A DNA stretch of 64,000 nt from Neoactinobaculum massilliense (GTDB taxonomy: Bacteria; Actinomycetota; Actinomycetes; Actinomycetales; Actinomycetaceae): positions 620,001 to 684,000 of the forward strand of contig NZ_UWPE01000001.1 of assembly GCF_900604955.1 (NCBI RefSeq). Reading direction: 5' to 3'. Under the pieces are notes generated by a model. That model saw nothing but the letters and a program-made list of their open reading frames with translations, did not search any database and was not told the DNA's origin. The position numbers were made by a program, and so were the translations under genes. Below are positions 29,960 through 38,385 of this stretch, one piece after another. How positions within the stretch are numbered: the first letter of the stretch is position 1; the number at the start of each line of letters is the position of its first letter.

Positions 29960-29965
29960 ATCGTA
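29960..29965 (-). promoter_or_regulatory. Putative -10 (TACGAT) of uvrB
   Basis: TACGAT lies seven bases before the uvrB ATG at 29952. The first in-frame ATG (29961) overlaps its end, which would leave that codon upstream of or at the transcript start. Confidence 0.4.
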
Positions 29966-29975
29966 GCGGTATACG

Positions 29976-29999
29976 AAGGGCCCGCAGCAGCGGGCCCTT
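29976..29999 (-). terminator. Terminator hairpin between hexose mutarotase gene and uvrB
   Basis: AAGGGCCCGC and GCGGGCCCTT form a perfect 10-bp stem with an AGCA loop. On the minus strand it follows the mutarotase gene and precedes uvrB. A short run of T is part of the stem end only. Confidence 0.75.
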
Positions 30000-30056
30000 A
30001 CGTTATGAGCAAACGGAACGGCGCAGTGGGACTGCTCGGCCGCTTGCCGGCACGTC

Positions 30057-30908
30057 CTAGCTCAACGCCGCATGGAGCGTGAGGATAGCGCTCTCGCCCG
30101 CGTGGAGCCTCGGCGCGCCGTCGCGCACGCGGGTGGCCTTCACACACACAAAGTGCTCCCACGCGTCATCGGGCATGTCCGTGTTGGACTGTGACCCAGC
30201 TGTGCCTGGGTTCCACACCACCGTCTTGTCCGATTCCGGTGACGTCACGGTGATGGTGCGGCCGGCGGTCCCGTCCGCGATGGCGATGGGGCCGGTGAAC
30301 GGGTAGAACCGGTCCACTGTTTGCCCCGTGAGCGCTTCGAAGGCACCGTCCGGGAGCGCTGCGTTTCCGTTCAGACGGTCAACACCGCCCGATTCCACAC
30401 CGCTGAGGCTCACGTGCCTTGCGTCCACCGCCCAGTACGCGTGCAGCGCCAGCTCGGGTTGCACCTCGCCGCCGCCAGCGTTGGTCACGGCGAACTCAAT
30501 GCCTAGCTCCCGGCCAAACACCACCGTGTAGCGCAGCGAAAGCGCCGCAGAATCACGCTCACCCGGACGCTCACCAGCGAGAGTGAGTACCACGGTGACG
30601 GTGCCGGCGTCGTTACGAACGTCCTCGAGCTCCCAGGTGTGGATACGCGCCCACCCGTGCAACCCATCCTCCGAGGGGCCAAACCATGGTGTAATGACCG
30701 GAATGCCGCCGCGAATGGGCTCTCCCTGAGTAAAGACGGAATCCGGGCTCATATAGAGTGCGGACGGCTGGCCAGCCGGTGCCCACGCGGCCACGTGCGC
30801 CCCATAGAGATACACCAGGCCGGTGGCCACATCCGTCTTCACCTCGACGGCCTGCAAACCGTGCTTCGTTACCAGTTGCACCCCATCGAGTGCCGAAAAA
30901 TCAACCAT
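30057..30908 (-). CDS. D-hexose-6-phosphate mutarotase (YeaD-like aldose 1-epimerase family)
   Basis: A 283-residue galactose-mutarotase-fold protein. The signature RGGIPVITPWFGPS followed by HGWAR near residues 67-88 is that of the YeaD subfamily, which equilibrates the anomers of glucose 6-phosphate and related sugar phosphates. LALHAYWAVD near residue 155 contains the second family His. AAGGAGAAGC precedes the ATG. It follows a GntP permease gene on the same strand and ends at a clear terminator. A supply role for glycolysis and Zwf is inferred, not shown. Confidence 0.85.
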   Translation of the reverse strand: MVDFSALDGVQLVTKHGLQAVEVKTDVATGLVYLYGAHVAAWAPAGQPSALYMSPDSVFTQGEPIRGGIPVITPWFGPSEDGLHGWARIHTWELEDVRNDAGTVTVVLTLAGERPGERDSAALSLRYTVVFGRELGIEFAVTNAGGGEVQPELALHAYWAVDARHVSLSGVESGGVDRLNGNAALPDGAFEALTGQTVDRFYPFTGPIAIADGTAGRTITVTSPESDKTVVWNPGTAGSQSNTDMPDDAWEHFVCVKATRVRDGAPRLHAGESAILTLHAALS

Positions 30909-30935
30909 GCTTCTCCTTTGAACAATCCAAGTTTA

Positions 30936-30955
30936 AGGGGTACCGAGTACCTCCC
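30936..30955 (-). terminator. Possible terminator after gntP
   Basis: On the minus strand GGGG(AG)GTAC and GTACCCC form an imperfect stem with a TCG loop and a two-base bulge, 11 bases past the gntP stop. No T-run follows, so termination is uncertain. Confidence 0.35.
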
Positions 30956-30965
30956 CGGCGTCGCG

Positions 30966-32312
30966 CTAGTGGATGAATACGGACAGAACCATCACGTAGG
31001 CGAGGGACGCCAGCGAACCCGAGGCGAGCAGGCCGCACCATGTTCTGAACGTGTCCTTAATGGACAGGTTGAAATACTCCTTAAACAGCCAGAACGAGGC
31101 ATCGTTGATGATCGTCATGAAGTTGGAGCCGGCCGCCGTGGCCAGTACCAGGAGCGTCGGATTAATACCGGCCATCATGGCGCCGGTGGACGGATCCACC
31201 ACCGCAGCGGCAATAATACCGGCCGACGTGAGTGCCGCCACCACACCCTGGCCGGTTGCTAGCCGAATGAGCACGGTGATCAGCCACGCCATAATGTAGG
31301 GCGAAATCGAGGAGGCCGTCATGAGGTTACCGATGTAGTCGCCCACGCCAGAATCGATCACCACCTGCTTGAAGGCGCCGCCGCCGCCAATGATCATGAC
31401 CACGCCGGCGATGGTGCCGATCGCGCCCGTGAAGGCCTTCATGCACCACTTGGAATCGTGGTGCTGCGCCGTGCCAAACAGCAGGAAGGCGAGCACGAGG
31501 GCGATGGACATGGCCACCGGGGAGGAGCCAAAGAAGTTAATCCACTGCCCGGCGGCTGATTCCTTGTCAATGAACGTATTGAGGATGGTCACCGCGATCA
31601 TGATGAGCGCCGGCGAGAGCGGCACCAGCAGGGATACCCAGAACGACGGCGGATTGGTCGCCTCGGTCGCGGCATCCGCATCCTGCTCCATGAATTCCGG
31701 GGTGGGACGCTCCAGGTTTCCAATCAGCTTCGGCCACAGGAGCCCGCCCACCAGCACCCAGATAATGGCCATGGGAATGCCGAGCAGGTACACCATGCCG
31801 GTATCCGCACCGTAGGTTTCCACGAGCGCCACGGGGCCGGCCTGCGGCGGGAAGATTGAATGCGCCACGGTGGTGGCCGCGACGGCTGGAATAGCCAGGC
31901 CCAGCCACGGGACACGCGCTTCCTTGGCGATGGAGATCACCAGCGGCGCGATCATGATGAACGCGACCTCGTAGAACATGGCGAGACCGAATACAAGGCC
32001 GATGATAATGACTGCGGCCTTCACCCATCGCACGCCAAACTTGCGAATGAGCGTGGAGGCGAGCACATGGGAGGCACCAGAATCCACCATAAGTTTGCCG
32101 ATCGCGGCACCGAACACCACGATGATGGCCAGTGAGCCCAGCGTGGAGCCAAAACCATTCGTGATGGTGGTAAGCGCGTCACCCGGCGCCATGCCGTTCA
32201 GTAGTGCAACGGCCAGAGCCGAGAGCAGGAGCGCCAGCATCGAGTTGACGTTGAACTTAATGTTGAGAAACAGCATCAACGCGATGCCGACCACGAGCCA
32301 AACTATGGGCAA
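30966..32312 (-). CDS. gntP: GntP-family gluconate/organic-acid permease
   Basis: A 448-residue, highly hydrophobic protein with about 12 membrane segments and the GntP-family N-terminus [15 protein letters not shown]. GntP transporters take up gluconate or related hydroxy acids by H+ symport. I chose the TTG at 32312, which has GAGGGGG six bases upstream and matches the family start; a longer frame to 32357 adds 15 unrelated residues. No gluconate kinase or regulator lies next to it, so the substrate is uncertain (gluconate, idonate or glycerate are alternatives). Confidence 0.88.
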   Translation of the reverse strand: MPIVWLVVGIALMLFLNIKFNVNSMLALLLSALAVALLNGMAPGDALTTITNGFGSTLGSLAIIVVFGAAIGKLMVDSGASHVLASTLIRKFGVRWVKAAVIIIGLVFGLAMFYEVAFIMIAPLVISIAKEARVPWLGLAIPAVAATTVAHSIFPPQAGPVALVETYGADTGMVYLLGIPMAIIWVLVGGLLWPKLIGNLERPTPEFMEQDADAATEATNPPSFWVSLLVPLSPALIMIAVTILNTFIDKESAAGQWINFFGSSPVAMSIALVLAFLLFGTAQHHDSKWCMKAFTGAIGTIAGVVMIIGGGGAFKQVVIDSGVGDYIGNLMTASSISPYIMAWLITVLIRLATGQGVVAALTSAGIIAAAVVDPSTGAMMAGINPTLLVLATAAGSNFMTIINDASFWLFKEYFNLSIKDTFRTWCGLLASGSLASLAYVMVLSVFIH

Positions 32313-32362
32313 GATATTCCCCCTCAAAATTGCGTGGAGCCCGTAAAGGGCAAACATTTCTC

Positions 32363-32368
32363 AATATA
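32363..32368 (-). promoter_or_regulatory. Putative -10 (TATATT) of gntP
   Basis: TATATT in the minus-strand leader of gntP lies about 50 bases before the TTG start, leaving room for the GAGGGGG ribosome-binding site. No clear -35 is seen. Confidence 0.35.
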
Positions 32369-32470
32369 GGCAAAATCGAGACCGGAAATTCGGGACCTTT
32401 GTGGAGCGCGACGACGCCGTTGCGGGCACCCGCTACCACGCGCGTATGCCCACCACCACGCATGTAGCTC

Positions 32471-33133
32471 TTAAACGCTCATCCCCAGCCAGGTACGCGC
32501 GAGATCCGCAACAAGCTCCTCTAGTTCCGGCGTGCTCCCCGCATTGTTCACCCAGATATGCGTCACCTCCCGGCGTTGCGCATCACTCACCTGGGCGCGA
32601 ATCCTGGCCTGCGCCTCCTCGCGCGGCAGGCCGCGCTCCTCAAGCCGCTTCAACCGGAGGCGAAGGGGTGCCGTCACCATGACGACGGCGTCGTACTCCC
32701 CCGCCGTGCCCGTCTCCACCAGCAACGGGATATCCGCAACGCCCACCGCCCCCGTGGGGAGCGCGTCAAGGCGGCGTTTCGTTTCCGCCAGCACCCACGG
32801 AACGATAATGTCCTCAAGCGTGTGGCGGCACGCCGCGTTGGCGAAAACAAGCTGCGCAAGGCGGCGCCGATCTAACTGGTCCCCCGCGAATACGCCCGGA
32901 CCAAATGCCTCCCGCACCCGCTCTGCGCCCGAAGAACCCGGAGCGGTGGCCTCACGCGCCAATTCATCGTTATCCACCACCACGGCACCCAAACGCTTAA
33001 GAACTCGGGAAACCGTAGACTTCCCGGTCCCAATCCCGCCCGAGACAGCCACATGAAGCGCACGATGGGCCGGCAGTGTAATGGGGCGGAGGAGTTCGGC
33101 GCGCGCAGCGCCGCGAGTAAGCATTCCGGGCAT
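32471..33133 (-). CDS. coaE: Dephospho-CoA kinase
   Basis: CoaE phosphorylates the 3'-OH of dephospho-CoA, the last step of coenzyme A synthesis. The protein has the P-loop SGGIGTGKST, DNDELAREA, and the DIPLLVETG segment of the family. From the ATG at 33133 it is 220 residues. This ATG follows TACCCT by six bases; another ATG three codons downstream is also possible, and neither has a good Shine-Dalgarno. The short extension before the core (about 25 residues) is not conserved. It lies after rpsA, as in mycobacteria, but a large hairpin separates them. Confidence 0.92.
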   Translation of the reverse strand: MPGMLTRGAARAELLRPITLPAHRALHVAVSGGIGTGKSTVSRVLKRLGAVVVDNDELAREATAPGSSGAERVREAFGPGVFAGDQLDRRRLAQLVFANAACRHTLEDIIVPWVLAETKRRLDALPTGAVGVADIPLLVETGTAGEYDAVVMVTAPLRLRLKRLEERGLPREEAQARIRAQVSDAQRREVTHIWVNNAGSTPELEELVADLARTWLGMSV

Positions 33134-33135
33134 AG

Positions 33136-33224
33136 AAAAAGGGTAGCGGGAAATGAACGGCTCCCTGCCTATCGGAACTGAATTGCACAGTCCAACAAAC
33201 AGGGAGCAGCTCAATCCGCTACCC
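33136..33224 (-). terminator. Nested stem-loop with T-run between rpsA and coaE
   Basis: On the minus strand the outer arms GGGTAGCGG (33224-33216) and CCGCTACCC (33149-33141) pair over 9 bp and are followed by TTTTT. Inside, GCTCCCTG (33207-33200) pairs with CAGGGAGC (33167-33160). Within that, GGACTG pairs with CAGTTCC with one bulged base. The outer stem plus T-run reads as an intrinsic terminator for rpsA. The structure ends a few bases before the coaE ATG and its last arm contains the putative coaE -10 TACCCT. Confidence 0.75.
33140..33145 (-). promoter_or_regulatory. Putative -10 (TACCCT) of coaE
   Basis: TACCCT, six bases, then ATG at 33133. It overlaps the closing arm and T-run of the hairpin after rpsA. 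Confidence 0.4.
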
Positions 33225-33258
33225 GGCGGGTAACGATCCGCACGCCGCGGCGGCGTGC

Positions 33259-34728
33259 TTAGTTGTTCGTCAGCTTCTCACGAAGAGCGGCCAGCGCCTC
33301 ATCGGCGTCGGAATCGAGCGAACCCGCGGACTCCGACGTGGAGGAATAGCTGGTTTCGTGGGACACGGACGCGGTATCGGCCGAGTGGCCGGCATCCGCC
33401 TCGAAAGCGCGGGAAACCTGAGCCTTGTGGCCCTCCCAGCGCTCCTGCGCGGCCGCGTACTCCTGCTCCCAGGCCTGACGCTGCTTCTCGTAACCCTCGA
33501 GCCACTCGTTGGTTTCCGGATCGAAGCCTTCGGGGTACTTGTAGTTGCCGTTTTCGTCGTACTCCGCAGCCATGCCGTAGAGCGACGGATCGAAATCATC
33601 AGAGTTCGGATCCACGCCCTCGTTCGCCTGCTTGAGCGAGAGGGAGATGCGGCGGCGGTCGAGATCGATATCGATCACCTTGACGTAAATGGTCTCGCCA
33701 ACCTTGACCACTTCCTCCGGGGAATCCACGTGGCGCGGAGCAAGCTCGGAGATATGGACCAGGCCCTCGATGCCGTCCTCGACGCGAACGAAGGCGCCGA
33801 ACGGAACCACCTTGGTGACCTTGCCCGGCACGATCTGGCCGATGGAGTGCGTACGAGCGAAGGACTGCCAGGGATCTTCCTGGGTGGCCTTGAGGGACAG
33901 GGACACGCGCTCGCGATCCAGGTCCACATCCAGCACCTCGACCATGACCTTCTGGCCGACCGACACGGCGTCGGACGGGTGATCGATGTGCTTCCAGGAC
34001 AGCTCCGAAACGTGCACGAGGCCGTCCACGCCACCGAGATCCACGAAAGCGCCGAAGTTGACAATGGAGGACACAACGCCCTCGCGTACCTGGCCCTTGT
34101 GCAGCTGGTGAAGGAATTCGCCACGAGCCTGGGACTGGGTCTCCTCCAGCCACGCGCGGCGAGAGAGCACCACGTTGTTGCGGTTCTTATCCAGCTCGAT
34201 AACCTTGGCTTCGAGCTCGCGGCCGATGTACGGCTGCAGGTCACGGACGCGACGCATCTCCACCAGGGAGGCCGGCAGGAAGCCACGCAGACCGATGTCC
34301 AGGATGAGGCCGCCCTTGACGACTTCAATGACGGTTCCGGTAACAACACCTTCATCCGCCTTGATCTGCTCAACCTTCTTCCAGGCGCGCTCGTACTGGG
34401 CACGCTTCTTGGAGAGGAGCAGACGGCCTTCCTTGTCCTCCTTCTGGAGAACCAGGGCTTCGATGGTGTCACCCACCTCGACTACATCGTCGGGGTCAAC
34501 GTCATGCTTGATCGAGAGTTCCTTGGAGGGAATAACACCCTCGGTCTTGTAGCCGATGTCGAGGAGAACCTCATCACGGTCCACCTTGACGACAGTGCCT
34601 TCGACAATGTCGCCGTCGTTAAAGTACTTGATCGTCTTATCGATCGCGGCGATAAGTTCTTCCTCGCCGCCGATATCGTTAACGGCGACCTCGGGAAAAG
34701 TCGAGGACTCGTTGGTGTTATTGGCCAT
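33259..34728 (-). CDS. rpsA: 30S ribosomal protein S1
   Basis: S1 is the mRNA-binding protein of the small ribosomal subunit. The 489-residue protein has four S1 (OB-fold) repeats starting near residues 38, 125, 210 and 295, each with the GxVxxxxxxGxxVDxG pattern (for example VVSSIVNFGAFVDLGGVDG). A charged, Ser-rich C-terminal tail with no fold prediction follows. Four repeats is the usual actinobacterial form. A CCGGAGT element lies about 13 bases before the ATG, so the ribosome-binding site is poor. TACTCT or TATTAC upstream could be a -10. Confidence 0.96.
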   Translation of the reverse strand: MANNTNESSTFPEVAVNDIGGEEELIAAIDKTIKYFNDGDIVEGTVVKVDRDEVLLDIGYKTEGVIPSKELSIKHDVDPDDVVEVGDTIEALVLQKEDKEGRLLLSKKRAQYERAWKKVEQIKADEGVVTGTVIEVVKGGLILDIGLRGFLPASLVEMRRVRDLQPYIGRELEAKVIELDKNRNNVVLSRRAWLEETQSQARGEFLHQLHKGQVREGVVSSIVNFGAFVDLGGVDGLVHVSELSWKHIDHPSDAVSVGQKVMVEVLDVDLDRERVSLSLKATQEDPWQSFARTHSIGQIVPGKVTKVVPFGAFVRVEDGIEGLVHISELAPRHVDSPEEVVKVGETIYVKVIDIDLDRRRISLSLKQANEGVDPNSDDFDPSLYGMAAEYDENGNYKYPEGFDPETNEWLEGYEKQRQAWEQEYAAAQERWEGHKAQVSRAFEADAGHSADTASVSHETSYSSTSESAGSLDSDADEALAALREKLTNN

Positions 34729-34859
34729 AAATTAATGACTCCGGTTAATTAGAGTAATAGTTCGGGAGCGCTACGCGCCCAGTGGCAGCGGGTGCCGGCA
34801 CCAATCCCTCACTCTACGGCCTGATAACGGCCCGAGCAAGCCAATTTGAGCGAATCTAA

Positions 34860-34915
34860 CTAGTGGGCTGCGGCACGCGAACCGCGGCCGCCTGGCTAGT
34901 GAGCCGCGGCACGCC
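34860..34915. repeat. Direct repeat of the polA 3' end
   Basis: Two 20-base copies, 34860-34879 and 34896-34915, match at 17 of 20 positions. The second is the last codons and stop of polA (read on the minus strand, ending RAAAH-stop). The first repeats the same coding sense, RAAAH-stop, 36 bases downstream of it. Confidence 0.7.
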
Positions 34916-37565
34916 AGTCTGTCCCGTATCCCACACCAACCGAGAGCGGCACGGCCAGCGGGTAGGCGGAGCCCATTTCCCGCCGCACAATCGCCTCAAC
35001 CGCTTCCCGTTCACCCGGCGCCACTTCAAGCACCAGTTCGTCGTGGACCTGAATGAGGATCCGCGAGGAGAGGTGCGCGTCCCCGAGCGCTGCCGCCACC
35101 TGCACCATCGCCACCTTGATGATGTCCGCCGCGCTGCCCTGGATGGGTGCGTTAAGTGCCATGCGTTCCGCCGCGTCCCGCAGGCGCGGGTTCTTGGAGG
35201 TGAGTTCGGGCAGATACCGACGCCGTCCGAGGATCGTTTCGGTGTAGCCGTCGCGTTTCGCCTGTTCCACCAGCGAATTGAGGTAGGTGCGCACATTGCC
35301 GAACCGAGCAAAATACGCGTCCATTAGTTCCTGCGCCTCGCGGGTGGGCACATGGAGTTGGGCGGCCAGTCCGTAAGAGGAGAGGCCGTAGGCCAGTCCG
35401 TAACTCATGGCCTTCACTTTGGAACGCTGGGCTGGCGTCACGGATTTCTCCGGAATGTTGTATACAAGCGAGGCGACGTAGGAATGGAGATCCTCACCCT
35501 CCTGGAACGCTTCGATGAGCCCCTCATCCCGGGAAAGCGAGGCCATGATGCGCATCTCTATTTGCGAGTAATCGGCGGTCAGCAGGCCTTCAAAACCCTC
35601 ACCCGGGATAAATACGGAGCGGATTTGGCGTCCTTCCTCTGTGCGCGCGTGAATATTCTGCAGGTTGGGTTCCGTGGAGGAGAGCCGGCCGGTCGCGGCC
35701 ACCGCCTGCTGGAAGGTGGTGTGAATGCGCCCGTCCGGCTGCACGGCGGCGCTTAGCCCCTCGACCGACTGCCGGAGTTTCGTCACTTCTCGGTGAGCCA
35801 GTAATGCGCCGAGGAACTGCTGTCCCGCCACGGCCTGTGCGTCCTCACGCGCCGCGATCTTCTCCGCCAACGTAGCTAGCGCATCCGCATTTGTGGTGTA
35901 GCCGGATTTCGTCTTCTTCGTTTTCGGTAGCCCGAGCTCGTCGAAAAGCACGGCCTGCAATTGCTTCGGACTGGCCAGGTTTACTTCATGCCCGATAGCG
36001 GCATAGGCCTCCTGCGCCGCCATGGACACGCGGGAATCAAAGTCCTTCCACATGCCGTCCAGCTTGACCTTGTCCACCGCGATCCCGGTTGCCTCCATGC
36101 GCTCGAGCGCCCTCTCCACGGCTAATTCCAGCCGCGTGAGATCCCCGTTTTCGCCGTGCTTAGCCAATTCCTTATCCAGGGCTTGCGCCAGCGGCACCTC
36201 AACGGCAGCGAGGCGCGCCAGTTGATCGTCACCGGCCTCCAGCCCTGGAATCTGGCCGGCGGATTCGGGCGCATTGACTTCCACACCAAGGTGACGAATG
36301 GCCAGGTCCCCCACGTCATAGGTGCGCTGTCCCGGATAAAGCAAATACGCCGAGAGCATCGTGTCCCGCGCCACGCCATTCAACTCGTAACCTGCACCGT
36401 GCCAGGCATGCCAGGCACCCTTCGCGTCATGGACAACCTTCTTGGACTCACCGCTGAGGAACGCGGCCAGCGCCTTCGTGCCCTTCTCATCCACATCGGC
36501 GAGGTCCACTGACAGCACATCCTGGCCGGCTGCGATCGCAAACCGTTCCACGTCGCCCTGACCAGGCCCGAAGGCGCCGCGAACCGCCATGCCGTAGGCG
36601 GGCGCATCCCGGTGCGCCTCCAGCCAACCGGCCACATCATCGGTACTTACGCGGAGTTCGTCGGCTCCGGATGGCTCACCGGTGCCACCTTTCTCCGGAA
36701 GCGCCGCGAGCACGCGCCGTCGCAGTCCGGTGAAGTCAAAACTGTCAAAGAGCGCGTGCATGCGCTCCCGCTCCACCCCGGCGGGCCGCAGTTCCTCAAG
36801 ATCCGCCACTATGGGCAGGTCCCGTACGGACTGATTAATACGGCGGTTGAGCCGTACCTGCTCCTCGCTGGCTCGTAGTGCCTCGCCAGCCTTTCCGCGA
36901 ATATCCGCCGCGTTGGCGAGAATTCCCTCGAGGTCCCCGTACTTGGCGATCCATTTGGCGGCCGTCTTAGGCCCCACGCCCTTCACCCCGGGAATGTTGT
37001 CCGCGCCTTCTCCCACCAGTGCGGCCATATCCGGGTACTGCGCCGGGGTGACGCCGGTGCGCGCCACAATCGCGTCCGGGTCCAGCTCTACCATGGCCGA
37101 ACGCGGCATGGGGTAGAGCACGTGCACGTGATCCGAAACTAGCTGATAGGAATCCTTATCCCCGGATGCGACCCAGACCTGCCACCCGGCCGCTTCACCG
37201 CGCGTGGCGAGGGTGGCCACAATGTCATCCGCCTCGAAATCCTCCACGGTGAGCCAGCGGATGCCGAGTACATCCAGCACCGCCTGGATGAGGCTGATCT
37301 GTCCCTTGAATTCCTCCGGCGTGGCCGCACGCCCACCCTTGTAATCGGGGTACTCCCTGGTACGGAATGTGCCACCCGGCAGATCAAAGGCCACCGCCAC
37401 GTGTGTGGGGTGATGATCCTCGATCATCTTGAGCAGCGTGGAGGTGAACCCGTAGACGGCATTTAGGTATTGTCCGGCGGCATTGCGGAAGTTATCAGGC
37501 CGCAGTGCGTAGAAGGAGCGAAATGCCATGGAATGGCCGTCAAGTAGCAGGAGCGATTCAGTCAC
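34896..37565 (-). CDS. polA: DNA polymerase I
   Basis: PolA fills gaps in excision repair and removes RNA primers. The 889-residue protein has an N-terminal 5'-nuclease (LLLLDGHSMAFRSFYAL, GEGADNIPGVKGVGPKTAAKW). The central 3'-5' exonuclease domain is degenerate, as in other actinobacteria. The polymerase domain has motif A DYSQIEMRI, motif B RSKVKAMSYGLAYG and motif C QVHDELVLE. Motif B carries Tyr where E. coli has Phe762, as in mycobacterial and T7 enzymes, a feature linked to tolerance of dideoxynucleotides. The start is a GTG with TAAGGT six bases upstream (leaderless). Confidence 0.96.
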   Translation of the reverse strand: MTESLLLLDGHSMAFRSFYALRPDNFRNAAGQYLNAVYGFTSTLLKMIEDHHPTHVAVAFDLPGGTFRTREYPDYKGGRAATPEEFKGQISLIQAVLDVLGIRWLTVEDFEADDIVATLATRGEAAGWQVWVASGDKDSYQLVSDHVHVLYPMPRSAMVELDPDAIVARTGVTPAQYPDMAALVGEGADNIPGVKGVGPKTAAKWIAKYGDLEGILANAADIRGKAGEALRASEEQVRLNRRINQSVRDLPIVADLEELRPAGVERERMHALFDSFDFTGLRRRVLAALPEKGGTGEPSGADELRVSTDDVAGWLEAHRDAPAYGMAVRGAFGPGQGDVERFAIAAGQDVLSVDLADVDEKGTKALAAFLSGESKKVVHDAKGAWHAWHGAGYELNGVARDTMLSAYLLYPGQRTYDVGDLAIRHLGVEVNAPESAGQIPGLEAGDDQLARLAAVEVPLAQALDKELAKHGENGDLTRLELAVERALERMEATGIAVDKVKLDGMWKDFDSRVSMAAQEAYAAIGHEVNLASPKQLQAVLFDELGLPKTKKTKSGYTTNADALATLAEKIAAREDAQAVAGQQFLGALLAHREVTKLRQSVEGLSAAVQPDGRIHTTFQQAVAATGRLSSTEPNLQNIHARTEEGRQIRSVFIPGEGFEGLLTADYSQIEMRIMASLSRDEGLIEAFQEGEDLHSYVASLVYNIPEKSVTPAQRSKVKAMSYGLAYGLSSYGLAAQLHVPTREAQELMDAYFARFGNVRTYLNSLVEQAKRDGYTETILGRRRYLPELTSKNPRLRDAAERMALNAPIQGSAADIIKVAMVQVAAALGDAHLSSRILIQVHDELVLEVAPGEREAVEAIVRREMGSAYPLAVPLSVGVGYGTDWRAAAH

Positions 37566-37571
37566 TCCCCC

Positions 37572-37577
37572 ACCTTA
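37572..37577 (-). promoter_or_regulatory. Putative -10 (TAAGGT) of polA
   Basis: TAAGGT, then six bases (GGGGGA), then the polA GTG. The RecB-like nuclease gene at 47591 has an almost identical arrangement, TAAGGT then GGGGGC then ATG. Confidence 0.5.
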
Positions 37578-37584
37578 CCGTGCC

Positions 37585-37606
37585 GGCGCCCCATCACCGG
37601 GGCGCC
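37585..37606 (-). terminator. Terminator hairpin after pdtaR
   Basis: GGCGCCCC and GGGGCGCC form a perfect 8-bp stem with a six-base loop. It lies downstream of the response regulator gene and just upstream of the polA promoter. Confidence 0.65.
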
Positions 37607-37636
37607 ACGACGTCGTACTACCGCGCAGGTACGGGC

Positions 37637-38245
37637 CTACTTTGAGCGACCCACCTGCTCAATGACAGCGTCCGCAACTTCGCGCATGGTGAGGCGCCGG
37701 TCCATGGATGTCTTTTGGATCCAGCGGAAGGCTTCCGGCTCCGTCAGGCCCATGTGGCTCTCCAGCAGACCCTTTGCGCGGTCCACCCGCTTACGGGTTT
37801 CAAACTGCTCACTGAGTGAGGACACCTCGCTCTCCAGGGCAGCGATCTCCTCATTACGGGATACAGCGATCTCGATTGCGGGTAGCAGATCCGCGGCCGT
37901 GAAGGGCTTGACCACGTAGGCCATGGCGCCCGCGTCGCGGGCGGAATCCACCAATTCCTTCTGCGAGTATGCCGTAAGCATCACGATGGCCGTGCGCTGG
38001 TTGTCGAGGATCTGACCGGCCGCCGTGATGCCGTCCATACCGGGCATCTTGACGTCCATGATCACCACATCGGGTTCTAGTTCGGCCGCAAGTTTGACCG
38101 CCTGCTCACCATCGGAGCCTTCGCCCACAACTTCGTAGCCCGCATCCTCAAGCGTTTCCACGATATCCAACCGGATAAGTGTTTCGTCCTCCACTACCAG
38201 AGCACGAGTTTTCTCCTGCTCCTGTGTGGCATTGGCCTGCGTCAT
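37637..38245 (-). CDS. pdtaR: Response regulator with ANTAR RNA-binding domain (PdtaR-like)
   Basis: A 202-residue protein: an N-terminal receiver domain with the phospho-acceptor Asp64 in MDVKMPGMDG, a helical linker, and a C-terminal ANTAR domain (RKRVDRAKGLL to the end). It closely resembles mycobacterial PdtaR (Rv1626), which is phosphorylated by PdtaS and acts as an RNA-binding antiterminator. No sensor kinase lies in the window, as PdtaS is usually encoded elsewhere. AAAGGAG precedes the ATG. Location near polA, rpsA and pyk matches Mycobacterium. Confidence 0.92.
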   Translation of the reverse strand: MTQANATQEQEKTRALVVEDETLIRLDIVETLEDAGYEVVGEGSDGEQAVKLAAELEPDVVIMDVKMPGMDGITAAGQILDNQRTAIVMLTAYSQKELVDSARDAGAMAYVVKPFTAADLLPAIEIAVSRNEEIAALESEVSSLSEQFETRKRVDRAKGLLESHMGLTEPEAFRWIQKTSMDRRLTMREVADAVIEQVGRSK

Positions 38246-38274
38246 CCTCGACTCCTTTCGGCCTTAGTGCTTAG

Positions 38275-38355
38275 TGCTTCGGGCGGGACTCGAACCCGCA
38301 TGCCTTGCGGCGCTGCATTTTGAGTGCAGTGTGTCTACCATTTCACCACCGAAGC
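38275..38355 (-). tRNA. tRNA-Leu (anticodon CAA)
   Basis: The minus strand folds as a class II tRNA: acceptor GCTTCGG/CCGAAGC, D arm with AAATGGTAGA, anticodon loop CTCAAAA between CTGCA and TGCAG (anticodon CAA), a variable arm around CGCCGCAAGGCA and the T arm GCGGGTTCGAGTCCCGC. The discriminator base is A. CCA is not encoded. Confidence 0.96.
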
Positions 38356-38385
38356 GTGGCGGAGGCCGAAGCCCCCAGCAGCTTA

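Noticed and set aside
33358-34752. Open frame of 464 codons on the plus strand opposite rpsA
   Set aside because: Shadow of the highly conserved rpsA frame with no domain of its own.
26676-37616. Palindrome ACGACGTCGT at 26676 and 37607
   Set aside because: Only two exact copies, in unrelated spacers and at a GC-rich composition where such words are common; not enough to propose a binding site.
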